A DNA stretch of 64,000 nucleotides from Heloderma charlesbogerti. Taxonomy: Eukaryota > Chordata > Lepidosauria > Squamata > Helodermatidae. Location of the stretch: assembly GCA_026122225.1 (NCBI GenBank), contig JANEZZ010001511.1, forward strand, positions 248,001-312,000. Direction: 5' to 3'. This document shows, one piece after another, positions 21,870 through 32,889 of this stretch (its first letter is position 1; the number at the start of each line of letters is the position of its first letter). A program made the position numbers and the translations under genes. The notes below the pieces were generated by a model. The model did not search any database, was not told the DNA's origin, and was given only the letters and a program-made list of their open reading frames with translations.

Positions 21870-22435
21870 CCCATCATAGGGATGTACAAGAATGTTGTTT
21901 CTGCTTGCAAAACTTGCAAGCATGCCCCGTTTGCAACCCCTAGTGCGAGTAGGAGAATGTGTCTGCCGAAAACATTTGCAATTTTTGAACACATGTTTGT
22001 GTTCGATCTGTGCAAAATTCCCTGCTCCATTTTGTGGAAATTTTTAAAATGCGCTAATCCACATTATTAATGCACATTAGTGCTGATTCACATTAACTAA
22101 TGTGGATTAGCACATTTGTGCAAACGCCTATTTGCACGAATGTGCACTTGCACACATGCACTAATCCACATTAGTGCAACTGCAAATTAGCAGAAGCAAA
22201 ATGAAATTTATGCTTTAGTCTATGGGGGAAATTTGGGCAACTTTGGAGATTTACACAAAGTTGGCAATTTTTTGTGCAACTTTTGTGTTGGATAGCTGTT
22301 TTGTGCAATTTTTCCATTTGCGCAAAACGAACAGTGATCCCAAACACAAGCGCAAATGGAGGAGAAACAAGTGGTGACCTGGTGTTCAGAGAATCTTGAT
22401 GAACTCAAACATCCCTCCTTCGCCCATCCCTAGCT
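21870..22435. repeat. Unclassified repeat rich in TGCGCAAAT and CACATTAGTG words
   Basis: Starts ATAGGGATGTACAAG. Between 22050 and 22180 short words (CTAATCCACATTA, TTAATGCACATTAGTG, TAATGTGGATTAG) recur in both orientations, giving a cluster of small palindromes. Resembles 9030-9430 and 57165-57400. Confidence 0.4.
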
Positions 22436-22700
22436 GATAGTTTCCTGACTTTTGCAGAGTTTCCCTCCCCCACCCTCTAAAAGGCTGAAATGCCTGCTGA
22501 GTTACTGGCAGGAAGAGCTTTCAGCTAAAATATGCTGGTATTTGGGGTATTTTTAATAGTTTACACCCCCACACCCTTTTTCCTTTCTCCCTGCCACCTT
22601 TTGCCTTCAGCCCTGCCCACCGTTAGAATGCCGCCCCAGGAGCTTCTCTGAAATTGAGTTTGGCTCTCAGGCCAAAAGAGATTCAGCATCCCTGGTCTAG
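22436..22700 (-). repeat. Dispersed repeat (copy of the 26325-26605 family)
   Basis: Words such as AGAGCTTTCAGCTAAAATAT, CTGGTATTTGGGG and GTTAGAATGCCGCCCC match in reverse the 26325-26605 stretch (TAGCTTAAAGCTCTTACTAC, GTGGTGGAATGCC) and 57395-57665. Class unknown. Confidence 0.4.
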
Positions 22701-22917
22701 GGACTAAGAGCAGACAGGATGGAAGGCGAGGGAGGGGGAAGAGTGGAGAGCTGTTGAGGGCACAACCCCCCCCCCCGCCCATAAAAAGCCTTGTCCATGC
22801 AGCTTTTGTTCATTGGTTTCCTTTTGGAGCCTTTTGCAGACACATTTCAGTTCAGAAAGTGATTCATTTTCTCATTTCCATTTCCCCCCCACCCCTCTTT
22901 TGGTTGACATCCTTTAG

Positions 22918-23062
22918 GGCGCTGAAAGTAGCACAGAAGGCTGAAATCCTGTCCCCTCTCGGAGCTTTGTATTACAACACGGGGCGATACGAAGATGCAT
23001 TAAAGGTCTACAGGGAAGCCGCAGCACTGCAGCCCTCCAACAAGGAGACACGGCTGGCCCTG
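22918..23062 (+). CDS. TMTC1: TMTC1 exon
   Basis: The first base completes arginine; 48 codons follow: ALKVAQKAEILSPLGALYYN, TGRYEDALKVYREAAALQPS and NKETRLAL. Both the Y-D-A-L helix A pattern and the ALQPS turn of a TPR are clear. The acceptor is ACATCCTTTAG|G and the donor CTG|GTGAGT, phase 0. The preceding intron is only 1.2 kb. No frame damage. Confidence 0.95.
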
Positions 23063-23614
23063 GTGAGTGTGTGAACAGCGCAGTACTCCTGACTCCATGT
23101 AATGGCAGTCAGCAGAACAGATCATAGGTTTGCACAGTTGCTTGTGCCTGCAGGTTGGTTTGGGAGAAACAGTGCAGAATAAAACCTGTGAATTACAACA
23201 GGGGTGGGCAGAAGGTAGATTTGAATGTACTGGGAGATCCTGGGCAGTCGATCAGCAAAGCTTTCTGATTCCCAAATGTTTAACGTTAGCAGCCACAAAA
23301 TGACTCCCTCCCCACCCCAACCCAAAATTATACTTGGGCAACCAGGAACAGATTTTGAAGGACTTTAAGCACCGTTCAGTTCCGGTATCAAAAACAAATT
23401 CCTGGGTTCAGAATTCTTTAATTCTAAGTGTGTATCACTTGCACCAGGCTCCCTTTGGTAGATTTCGGGGATCTAGTGAAAAAACAAAGTGCATCCTGCA
23501 AGCCTGAAGCTGCCCATGTATTACAAAGTCCATAAAACCTGGGAAAGAAAAAATTAAAGCCACATTGTGACGTGCTTTGTGTGGAGCCACCTTTGTTCAA
23601 AAACGTATGACGAG

Positions 23615-23720
23615 ACTTCCCCAACCTGGTACCCTCCAGATGCATTGGACACAACTCCCAGAATCCTTCAGCCAGCCAGTAGTCCAACACATCTGGAGGG
23701 TACCAGGTTGGGGAAGACTG
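23615..23720. repeat. Foldback element (GTAGTCCAACA family), near-perfect
   Basis: CTTCCCCAACCTGGTACCCT and AGGGTACCAGGTTGGGGAAG are exact reverse complements and form the outer arms of a compact hairpin of about 106 bp. Confidence 0.85.
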
Positions 23721-23889
23721 CTTCAGACAGTCCAGAATTCAGCCATGGGGCTGTTAACCAGCACATCCAGAAATGAATGTATCTCGTTGGTACGTCAAGA
23801 TCTTCATCACCTGCCAGTTTATTTTTGGGCACAGTTCAGAATGCTGGTATTAACCTTTTAAAGCCCTTCATGGTCTAGGCTAGCTTTTC

Positions 23890-24419
23890 TCAAAGGAAAG
23901 GTTACAACATCTCAGATTGTTTAGCCTAGAAAAGAGGTAAGGAAGGAGAGACATGATAGAGATGTACAAAATTATGCATGCTGTGAAGAAAGTAGATAGG
24001 GAGACATTTTTCTCCCTTTCATAATACTAGAACCCAGGGTCATCCCATGAAGCTAATCAGTGGGAGATTCAGGACAGAGAAAAGGAAGTGCTTCTTCACA
24101 CAGCACAGAGTTAAACTATGGAATTCATTTCCACAAGATGTAGTGATGGCCACCACTTTGGAGGGCTTCAAAGGTGGATTAGACAAATTCATGGAGGATA
24201 AGGCTAAAAATGGTTACTGGTCCTGATGGCTCTATGCTTCGCCCAGTATCAGAGGCAGTGTGCCTATGTACACTAGACGTGAGGAACGGGCAGGAGGGTG
24301 CTGTTACACTCGTGACTTTCTTGGGGGGGTTCCCACAGGCAGCTGATGGGCAACTGTTGAACCAAATGCTGGACTAGATGGACCCTTGGTCTGATCCAGG
24401 ATGGCTCTTCTTATGTTCT
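23890..24419 (+). mobile_element. CR1-like LINE 3' fragment (different subfamily)
   Basis: Broken frames read LFSLEKR-type sequence then RHDRDVQNYACCEESR-like text; nucleotide words such as AAGTGCTTCTTCACACAGC, GGAGGGCTTCAAAGGTGGAT, CTAGATGGACCCTTGGTCTG and GGCTCTTCTTATGTTC are typical of a CR1-family 3' end with a different terminus from the ATTCTATGA copies. Non-functional. Confidence 0.7.
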
Positions 24420-24530
24420 AATGGTGCCCTTGGGATGTGTTGGACTACAACTGCTATCCCCAGCTAGCATGGTCCATGGGAGATATAGTCTAACACATCT
24501 GGAGGGGCTGTGCTTGGTTGGAAAAGGCTG
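24420..24530. repeat. Foldback element (GTAGTCCAACA family)
   Basis: GGGATGTGTTGGACTACAAC and AGTCTAACACATCTGGAGGG pair around CCCCAGCTAGCATGG. Lies directly at the end of the CR1-like fragment. Confidence 0.65.
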
Positions 24531-24826
24531 CCCTGAAGCCAGGGAATTTGAAATACTGCCTACTCCCATGTAAACTTTCTAGGTGTTAAGATCAACATCA
24601 ACTCTGGTGACTTCCACCCTCTGAAGTGTGTGGCTACTAGAGCAAGGGCCTTCACATCGGAGGAGGGGGGCTCATCCAGTGAGGTTAGTACCTTCATGCT
24701 GGCTCACAGACAGACCATCTTAAGCTGCTGCGATTACATAGAACGCTCACCAAAACTTCTAACAGCTGAGGGAGAAGATCAGGTCCTCTGACCAGGGCTG
24801 CATTTATTTGTTTTTGCTTTTCGTAG

Positions 24827-24964
24827 GCTCAGGTTTTAGCAATGATGGGACGAACTAAGGAAGCGGAACAAATGACCAGTCATATCGTGACCGAAGAAGC
24901 CGAGTGCCTCGAATGCTACCGCCTTTTGTCAGCCATCTACAGCAAGCAAGAGAACTACAACAAG
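24827..24964 (+). CDS. TMTC1: TMTC1 exon
   Basis: 46 codons in phase 0 at both ends: AQVLAMMGRTKEAEQMTSHI, VTEEAECLECYRLLSAIYSK and QENYNK. The acceptor is GCTTTTCGTAG|G and the donor AAG|GTACAG. The KEAE helix and CYRLLSAIYSKQ helix match TMTC1. The donor has C at +5, weaker than consensus, but the frame continues perfectly into 26148. Confidence 0.95.
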
Positions 24965-26147
24965 GTACAGGTGCTGCTCTGGTAGTAATACCCTCAAACC
25001 AAGCCCTTGGTTAGGAAACCAACTTTTGTATGACCATCCACTAGAGACCGTCCTAAAACTATGCATAGCAACAGGCCTGAGACAAGCCCAGTGTTTTCAT
25101 GCGGTTTGTGCATGTGCTATAGCCTTTGCCAGACACTTCTGCCTTACTTAGGTGACAGAAGTGAAACTTTCACTTTTCTAAAGTACTGAGGTCATGTGTC
25201 GTTTTCTTTTGCCTCCCGTAATCAGAGGCACACCTTTCCACTCTGTCCGTAGGCTTACCATTCTCCAGGTACCTGGCAAAACATTCAAGATAATAGGCTT
25301 GGGTCTAAGAACCATCACAGAAGGAAGTTGGCAGAAGGGGTTTTTCCTGCCCCTCCCCCCCATCACTCCCCAAAAGCCTCTCCCGGGTGCTAGGGGACCC
25401 TCCTGAATAGGGTGGTCTGTGTTGGCAGGAGCTCTGCTCATGGAAGGTAACTCTGCCCAATTCAGGGTAATTCATTCCTCCCTCCCCCTGCAGCCCTCCT
25501 ACAACACAGCTCATCCCATCGAAGAGGGGTCTCCAAACTCTTAAAAGAAGTTTTGGGAGGGGGCAGGTGTAGGGGGCTTCAAGGGGGAAGAGGAGGTGGG
25601 AAATTCTCCATCCTCCAACTTCCTTCCACAAGTGGTTCTTGGGGTCCAACCCACTGCTAAAATGTAACTTTTGTGGCCAGAAAGAATATGGCAAATGAAA
25701 CAGAGCAAATTATTTTGTATCGATACTGCTAATTGCAGAAATCAAGGGGTTCTGATAATAAATATTGGTATTTTTAGCGTGGAATTAATTCTATAAGACA
25801 GCAGGGAGAGGGGTTCCTCAGTGGTAAAAGTGGGCAGGAACAGAGAGGTACCAAGTACTGGCAAAATATTATGAAAAGCCAGCAAAACATCTTCACCCAT
25901 GCTCACCATTACATTTAGAGCCTTTTCATATATTATGTGTAGCAGCATAACCACTCCTCTGGTGAGAATACTTGTATGGTACACCTGTTTGTCTCATTCA
26001 CACATTACATTTATAGGTGTACACCTAAAAGACGTGTGTGTATCAGCCCTTAGAACAACCATCAATATACTATGGGAGTTTCGGAAACAATCTATATTTA
26101 CCACTCTGCGTCTGTCTCTGCATGCATATGTTTGTGTGTGTATACAG

Positions 26148-26270
26148 GCACTTGAAGCCATAGACAAAGCTCTACAGCTGAAACCAAAGGACCCGAAAGT
26201 TGTATCAGAGCTCTTTTTCACTAAAGGAAATCAGCTAAGAGAGCAAAATCACTTGGACAAAGCTTTTGAG
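26148..26270 (+). CDS. TMTC1: TMTC1 exon
   Basis: 41 codons in phase 0: ALEAIDKALQLKPKDPKVVS, ELFFTKGNQLREQNHLDKAF and E. The AIDKALQLKPKDP segment is a textbook TPR helix B and turn. The acceptor is GTGTATACAG|G after a TG-rich tract; the donor is GAG|GTAAAA, followed by an A-run. The intron-side A-run can be misread as coding (KKKKGRR), but the donor and the following exon show where coding stops. Confidence 0.95.
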
Positions 26271-26324
26271 GTAAAAAAAAAAAAAGGAAGAAGACCAAAT
26301 TTAAACCACAAAGCTATCATTTAA

Positions 26325-26605
26325 CACAGGAGTGCAGAACCTCTTTCAGCCTGAGGACCGAATTTCATTTCAGAGACGCTCTCAGGGGCACATTCCAGTG
26401 GTGGAATGCCAAAGGCAAAAAAGGCGGGCCAAAAATACCAGCACTTTTTTTAGCTTAAAGCTCTTACTACCAATATCTGAGCCTTAGGAGAGGCATTTCG
26501 ACCTTTTAGAATGGGACACGTGTTAAATCAGGAGCACAAAACCTCAGGCCCATGGGCCAAATCTGGCCCGTCGGCTTGAGGTTTTCTGCTCCTGATTTAA
26601 CACAC
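26325..26605 (+). repeat. Dispersed repeat, unclassified
   Basis: Contains CATTCCAGTGGTGGAATGCC, TTAGCTTAAAGCTCTTACTA, CTTAGGAGAGGCATTTCGAC and GACCTTTTAGAATGGG; these recur at 57395-57665 (CATTCCAGTGGTGGGCAGG, AGCTTGAAGCTCTTACTGCC, CTTAGGAGAGGCATCTTGAC). Probably a DNA element; no coding. Confidence 0.55.
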
Positions 26606-27242
26606 AAATCACTTACTTCATTAAACCTAATGTGCTGCTCTTCAAATTGCTTTGTGTGTATTCAGCTTAGCACATATTGCTGAGGTCTGTGAAGTAATGG
26701 GCTGCTCAAAAGAGAGGGCAGTTTGGAAATTCTGTACCTCCTCCCCCCAGCTTCGTGCACTGGCACCACTGCTAGCTTAACGTAGCAAGGGAGTGTAGTC
26801 AGAGAGGCAGATAACCTTTGAATCTTATCTGCCTAGGATTCAAGACTGTGCACACACTTGTTTCCATGAATATGCATCTATTTTAGTGGTGTTTCCAAAG
26901 TTCCCCATTCCCCAGCTTCAAACAGGAACCTCTATGACTCAGCATACTCTCTTCCAATCCAAACAAGCATCGCAACCCGCAGAGTTCTTCTCCAGCTTGG
27001 ATTGTAATCCAAAATGGAGCACAGTTGCTCACTTCCTCCCATGGTAATAAATAACCCCATCAACTGCTCCTCTCCAAGAAATGTGTTTTGCTTCCCTCCC
27101 CCGCACCCCCAACTTTCATGGGACACAGCCTTTCAAAGCCCTTCCATTGTGGGCACATAAGAACATGACATTATCTGTGAAAATACTAGTAGTTCTAAAG
27201 AGATTTCAAAGAGGTGTGTCAGTAGCATTCCTCCCTAGCCTT

Positions 27243-27341
27243 TTCCAGTCTTGGGTTCTGAGATGTTGTTGGACTACAACTCCCATTGTCCCTGAGCAGC
27301 CTCGTCAATGGTCAGGGGTAATGGTGTTGAAGGCCAGGTAA
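27243..27341. repeat. Foldback element (GTAGTCCAACA family)
   Basis: GATGTTGTTGGACTACAACT and CCCATTGTCCCTGAGCAGCC precede a shortened right arm GGTAATGGTGTTGAAGGCC. About 100 bp before the exon at 27442. Confidence 0.6.
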
Positions 27342-27441
27342 CATATGGGGACTTAAGGCTGGCTGCTCTGTAGCTCCATTCAGATATCCAGTGGGGACAC
27401 AACTGTTCTAACTGTTGGTTTTTGTTTTCGTATTAATTTAG

Positions 27442-27519
27442 AGCTATAAAGTGGCCGTAGACTTCAACCCAGAACAAGCACAAGCCTGGATGAATATGGG
27501 AGGAATTGAGCATATCAAG
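27442..27519 (+). CDS. TMTC1: TMTC1 exon
   Basis: A 78-bp exon of 26 codons, phase 0 at both ends: SYKVAVDFNPEQAQAWMNMG and GIEHIK. QAQAWMNMGGI is a strong TPR helix A. The acceptor is GTATTAATTTAG|AG and the donor AAG|GTGTGA. Skipping this exon would preserve frame. Confidence 0.94.
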
Positions 27520-27534
27520 GTGTGAAGATTCACA

Positions 27535-27665
27535 AGCTTTATTATTTATAAAAATACTTATATACTGCCTTTCAGCTTTTGCAAGGGCGCTCAAGGCAGT
27601 TTACAACCCTAAATATACATTTTAATACAATGAAACCTGACAGCAATAAAAAAGAATATTTAAAA
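27535..27665. mobile_element. LINE-derived 3' tail fragment
   Basis: ACTTATATACTGCCTTTCAG, GCAAGGGCGCTCAAGGCAGT and TTACAACCCTAAATATACAT belong to a widespread tail with relatives near 11600 and 60240-60330. No coding content. Confidence 0.45.
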
Positions 27666-27714
27666 CAAGAGTGGGGAACACACTTCAGCTAATGGGAGGA
27701 ATAGAAATGTAATG

Positions 27715-27730
27715 AGATAGATAGATAGAT

Positions 27731-27778
<48 letters not shown>
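27715..27778. repeat. (GATA)n microsatellite
   Basis: About 15 GATA/TAGA units with one GATGATAG irregularity, in the last TMTC1 intron, 90 bp before the terminal exon. Confidence 0.95.
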
Positions 27779-27868
27779 CAAAAAAACACGTGGCAGTTAG
27801 GCGATGGTATTTCAGCAAAAGAGATTATGCAACTGATGTTTTGTCCCCCACCCCCCTTCTTTTTGCAG

Positions 27869-28003
27869 GGTAACTACATCACTGCACGTGGCTATTATGA
27901 GAAAGCTTTACATCTGGTTCCAAATAGTAAACTACTGAAAGAGAATTTGGCTAAATTGGATCGCTTAGAGAAACGGCTACAGGAAGTCCAAGAAAGAGGA
28001 TAA
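27869..28003 (+). CDS. TMTC1: TMTC1 terminal coding exon and stop
   Basis: 44 codons and a TAA stop at 28001-28003: GNYITARGYYEKALHLVPNS, KLLKENLAKLDRLEKRLQEV and QERG. The last TPR is followed by a basic, charged helix typical of the TMTC1 C-terminus. The acceptor is TTCTTTTTGCAG|G. Joined with the seven earlier exons the window supplies about 321 residues, roughly nine TPR motifs, with no stop or frameshift, so the gene appears intact. The sequence after the stop has no coding resemblance and is treated as 3' UTR. Confidence 0.96.
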   Translation, partial: GNYITARGYYEKALHLVPNSKLLKENLAKLDRLEKRLQEVQERG

Positions 28004-28997
28004 CGGGAACAGCCGAATTTGTGTATGCGTCCTGGAGATGAGCGAATGCCGTGGACGCCATGGTTTCCCCACAAGACAGAAGCAAAGTGAAAGGAGCTGT
28101 GGTTGCAGGGGTGATCCAGAATAGGGTATACATGTGGACCCAGAAAAGAAGGGCATACATGGGAATCACACTTGAGTTGCCAAAACTCTGGGTTGCTGTC
28201 TTTCTCTGGATGTGCTATAGAATGGGTGAAAACCTAATCTTAATCCAGGTTTATGTTTGGGTTTGCTTCATACCACTCCCGTTAGTGCTCACAGTGGGAA
28301 ATGCTTCAATAATGTCCAAATCTCTTACTCTTAACAAAAGTACAAAATGAAAATCAAGCACTGGGATGATTGTTGGAAGTGAAGTGATGGCCTCCTTCAG
28401 CAAGAACCAGTCCCCGTTATTCAGTCGTGCTAATGCTTACCTCAGAGAGGGTTCCCAAAGCCAGGCCTCTGATTGGCCAAGAAGATAAGTGGCAGCAGCC
28501 AATGAGGAAAAGAGGAAAGAGGCAGTGGTGGCTAGAGCTCAGGGAAACAGCAATGATCAGGCCCTCTCACAGATTCAGGTAGTAATTCCCGGAGAATACT
28601 TGTCCATCCTCCTAGGAGGAGGGTGGTGCAGCTAGTTCTCAGCTGAATATTTTGATCATGAGAACGATACCAGAAGGAGAAATCCCCCATATGGAATGGT
28701 TGCTTTTGTGTGACAGTTTAAATCCAATATATCACAGCAATGGTAGGAATTTAGTTGGGTGTCCTCACTCAGGGTAATGGGGTTGTTGTTTTTGTGGGGG
28801 ATGAAAACTAAATGAATCCAATGAAAAGGAGCAACTCTTAATCACAGCTCAGATGGCTCACCCCGTGTCATAGCTATTAGGGGGTCACAGGAATGATTTC
28901 CTGGAAAATAACTAGGTTGCTCAAAATATAAGAGCTTGGATTCAAAGAGCTCCCTGCGTGCATGGATGGATGCCTGCATGCCTGGTCTTTTTCTAGC

Positions 28998-29167
28998 TGA
29001 GGCTGGTGGCTCTGATGTCAGTGGGGCAATGAACCCGCTCTGGGTTTCAGTCAGAACTCAAAAGGAGCTGCCCAAGGTGTGGACACACCTTGGATAGCTC
29101 CTTTAGAGTTCTGACTGAAACTCGGAGTGAATACACCGCCGCACTAACATTGGAGCCACCGGCCTCC
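28998..29167. repeat. Near-perfect palindromic foldback element
   Basis: Left arm GAGGCTGGTGGCTCTGATGT pairs with ACATTGGAGCCACCGGCCTC on the right; inner arms GTTTCAGTCAGAACTC and GAGTTCTGACTGAAAC are exact complements, as are CCAAGGTGTG and CACACCTTGG at the centre. About 170 bp in one hairpin. A relic of the same family is at 59333-59425. Confidence 0.85.
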
Positions 29168-29540
29168 ACTGTCCTTTTCCATGCATGCTGGATTTCTTGT
29201 TGCACAGATCCTTGTGCCGCCTGAGAGGCTGAGCCAGGAGGGATCCTGGGTTTGGAGCACAGCTTATCAGGTGGTGGTGCAAGGGGTTGCTGTGAGAATG
29301 ACTAAGCACACAGAAGCTCCCTGAGTGGCCTCTTTGGATCTCGGCAGAGAACAGAGGCTATAGGACATTTTTAAACTGGCTGCAAAGCTTTTGGATTGAT
29401 TTGTTGATAAGACTTGGGGGAGTGAGTGAAGAAAGAGATTGTTGAGGCATCTGTTTTCCCCCCTTCTCCTGTTGATAAAAACATTTCAGACATATTAGTT
29501 CATATCACGGGTTGGGGTTTTATTTAGTGTTATTTAACAT

Positions 29541-29546
29541 AATAAA
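29541..29546 (+). terminator. Candidate proximal poly(A) signal of TMTC1
   Basis: AATAAA in an AT-rich context about 1.54 kb after the TMTC1 stop. Hexamers occur by chance in such sequence; no transcript evidence is available here. Confidence 0.3.
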
Positions 29547-30423
29547 AATGTTATATATTTCACTTTTCCATGCATAAGAGGTGATACCTTTCACAACTGG
29601 AATTGTAACTAAACCTGTGGCTGCTGCTCTTATTTTTATGAATCTAGAGAAGGTAGCAACCACGGTGGGGGAATGTATGTGAATTATTCCATTCATATTG
29701 CTAGAGCAATCAGGTGCCTCAGAGGTTGATAGATTCTTCTTTTACCAGCCTTTGCGTTTGCTCTATTGCATGAATAAATGTAAGTCCTGCTTGGATCAGG
29801 ATTCCTCAGGCTCATTAAAGAGCTCAGATGGAATGTGCATTGATGGGGCTCGTGAAGTGAAGAGGCCCTCTGTCAACAAAGCCCATTGCATGTTGGGTTA
29901 TCTGCACAGGGGTGGCAAAGACTCTGTGGGAGAGAAGCCTCAACTAAGCCTGAACTAAGCATCGCAAAGTGGCTGCAATCAGGTAATCCTCTACCAAAAT
30001 ATGTAGCTCTGTAGTCCAGCTTGTTCCTACCTCTTGCTAGAAATTGGCCCTACTGAGGATAGCTTCAGATAATGTTTTACCGTTTCTGTCAAGGAGTGAA
30101 TATGGATGACCATTTACCAAAGGATAATTTATGATGACATGCATATAACTATTCCATAAGCCCCTTGTTTGTATCAACCTGCCAAGTAATGAGGGAGAAT
30201 TTTTTTTACCACATTTCTAGAAATCTAGAGAGTGGTAAATGCTTTTCACCACTTGGCAGGCCAATACTATTTGGTAACTGGCTGTCTATATTTATTCACT
30301 GTCGCTATAGGAGGGCAGTTTGGGGAAACTTGATGTAGATTTGAAATGCCTCAGGACATTCTAGAATGGCAGAGAAGTGGATCTGAAGATCTTTGTTGAG
30401 AAAAGTAATGTTACTCTGAGTGG

Positions 30424-30640
30424 CCTCAACAGATAGTGTGGTCAAGTGGATTGAGAGCTGGGAGGCCTGGGTTCAAGTCATACTTCTGCTGTGGACTTTG
30501 GCAAGTCATTATATGTTAGCCTTCATTCCCCATCAGTAAAAAGGGTATAATAGATACTTATCTCATAAGGATGTTGTGATGGCAAATGTAGTAAGAGTGT
30601 AAGCCACTTCAAAAATTAAAAATGCTTTATAAAGCAGAGA
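30424..30640 (+). repeat. MIR-type (CORE) SINE
   Basis: GTGTGGTCAAGTGGATTGAG and CCTGGGTTCAAGTCATAC form a tRNA-like head, then CTTTGGCAAGTCATTATATG, CATCAGTAAAAAGGGTATAA and TCATAAGGATGTTGTGATGG follow the MIR order. An old copy within the putative UTR. Confidence 0.75.
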
Positions 30641-31965
30641 TGATGATAGCATATCAAAAGATGCAGAAACAGCTTAAAATATTATATGGGAAATAGCACT
30701 TCCACTTAAATTCTTGATATCACTTTGAGCTTTCAAGATGGGGCAGTGCAGAAATCTGAAAAAAAAAAATCCCAGCAACTCTGACCTAGAGCCAGCTAAA
30801 GTTAGTTTCCCAGTGATGACCTATTGTATCATCTGTCCTTTTTTAGCATGTAAGTCGGGTTTTGGCAAAATGTAAAACCCACTGAGTATAAATATTCCCA
30901 ATAAAACAATTGTGGCAAACACAGCACAATCCACCAGGAAATTGTATTGAGCAAAAGCCATTGAAACTAAGAACTTCCTCATATATTTTGCGGAAAGGCT
31001 TGGTTCCAACTAGCATTAACATTTTACATGCATTTACATAAATCCCTTTTGAGCCTTGTTGTTTCACACCATGTGCATGACATGTGGTGTGAAAAACAGA
31101 AATGCAAAAACTGTTTCACATCACATGACAGAAATTTAAAATGTGCTTCTATCAACCATATAAATCAATTGATGGCCATTCAGAAATGTGGATTTACAAT
31201 CACATTTCAACCTTCCTGGGTTTTGTGTGTTACTTGTGAATAGATATGTTCTAGCTGAAGAGCAATTTTTAGTCTTCCACCCACCATTTTTTCCATTAAG
31301 CTGTGCAAAGATGTGAAAGATTTTTTGCATTTTAATCACTTCTCCCTGTAAAGAAGCCTTGCCAGTTTCACCCATAAAGATACCCTTTGCCACCCTGATC
31401 TCTACACTTTGTTGAAACTGGCATGGGCAGGGGAAGCCTTGTCAATTTCATTGATAGACCTTTACTTCACCGTCCCTCCCTCTCTGCTGTCCTGGGGAAC
31501 TGACATGGCTGGGCAACTCTTGTCAGTTTTACCAGTGCTGGGGAAATTTCACTGGTCCTCCTCTTTCCCCTTCCTCTGTGCTTGTGCTGCTCCAAAGAGG
31601 ATACATTTCTATTTTTCCTTCAAAAGAGCATATATGCACAGCTGTGCTGGTGCACATAGAAAGAAAAGAAAGGTCAGCTTGTCAGTTTCATTAGAGAGTG
31701 GGTGGAAGAGAGAAATGCAGTGTGGAAGACTAGGAGAATATATGTAGGATTACATCGCGTTGTAGTTGTGGGGCAACATAGGCCAGCATCCAGAAAGCAG
31801 ATAGGGAAGTATCTTCTCCTGTACAAGTTGGAGGGACTGAAGTGACATTTACAACAAGAAGATCATAATTTGTGAACAGTGAAATGTGCATCAACTGAAG
31901 TGAGGGAAGATTCTGGAGCGATAATTAAAATGCATTTCCAGAGTGATAAGTAAGGGCGTAGAATC

Positions 31966-32235
31966 ATAGAATAGTAGGGTTGGAAGGGGCCTACAAGACC
32001 ATCGAGTCCAACCCCTTGCTCAATGCAGGAATCCAAGTCAGAGCATCCCTGACATGGCTGTCCAGCCTCGACTTGAATACCTCCAGCGTGGGAGAGTCCA
32101 CCACCTCCCTAGGTAATCAGTTCCATTGTCGTATTGCTCTAACAGGAAGTTTTTCCTGATGTTCAGCCGGAATCTGGCTTCCTGTAACTTGAGCCCATTA
32201 TTCCGTATCCTGCATTCTGGGATGATCGAGAATTT
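31966..32235 (-). mobile_element. CR1 3' fragment
   Basis: On the + strand: ATCATAGAATAGTAGGGTTG, CCATCGAGTCCAACCCCTTG, then reverse-coded remnants of the CR1 C-terminus (minus strand reads [17 protein letters not shown]). Matches 20399-20948 in the opposite direction. Confidence 0.88.
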
Positions 32236-32289
32236 GTGTGGGTGGGGCAGCACCAATCTGGACTCCTGTGTTTAAAGGGCCCCATGTGT

Positions 32290-32362
32290 TTAAAGGGGGA
32301 GAATGAGAGAGAGAGAGAGAGAGTAAAATTGTGTGTGTGTGAGTGCATGTGTGTGTAAAAGA
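32290..32362. repeat. (GA)n and (GT)n microsatellites
   Basis: A short AGAGAG tract followed by TGTGTGTGTGAGTGCATGTG; compound dinucleotide repeat. Confidence 0.8.
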
Positions 32363-32750
32363 GAGATCACCTCCCTGCTTTGCACTAATGATCTTGAAGT
32401 TTCTTCCCTTAGGGTTTTTTTCTCTGTGCAGTCGGGCTTGTAGCTGGAATGGAAAAATGTGGGTCTAAAGGAATGTGTCTGTGTTGCTGTATGGATTTCC
32501 TTCACCCCCTGCCTGCAGGCATGATCTCAAAGTTAATTTGCCCCAGTTTCCCTTTTCTGTACAATAGGTTGCTGCTGTGGATAACTGTGGCCCCTTGGCT
32601 GCCATTAATTGCCCTGCCTTTCGCCCCTCTAGTCACAGTGGGCACCAGCTGCCGTTGGTGATCATCAAAATGTTTTACAATGTACTTGTGATGTTGGGCT
32701 TAGGGATGACTAAGTCTCATAGAAAACAATGGAACATGTTAGTTCCACAA

Positions 32751-32889
32751 GCCAGGGGTTGGCAGAAGGTAGATCTCCAGATGTTTTGGACTTTAACACC
32801 CAGATGCCCCTGCCAGTATGGCCAATTGTCAGGAAAGCTGGGACTTGAGGTCCAAAACATCTGGAGAGCTACTTTTTCCCCACCCCTGT
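32751..32889. repeat. Foldback element (GTAGTCCAACA family)
   Basis: Outer arms CCAGGGGTTGGCAGAAGGTA and CTACTTTTTCCCCACCCCTG; inner arms ATCTCCAGATGTTTTGGACT and GGTCCAAAACATCTGGAGAG. Confidence 0.75.

Noticed and set aside
22754..22917. Upstream extension of the open frame before the TMTC1 exon at 22918
   Set aside because: The frame begins in a poly-C intronic stretch; the acceptor ACATCCTTTAG and the split arginine codon fix the exon start.
26271..26324. Coding extension after the TMTC1 exon at 26148
   Set aside because: It reads an A-run and intron sequence; the donor GTAAAA and the phase-0 exon at 27442 define the boundary.
27715..27778. CRISPR-like regularly spaced repeat
   Set aside because: A plain GATA microsatellite without spacers in a vertebrate genome.
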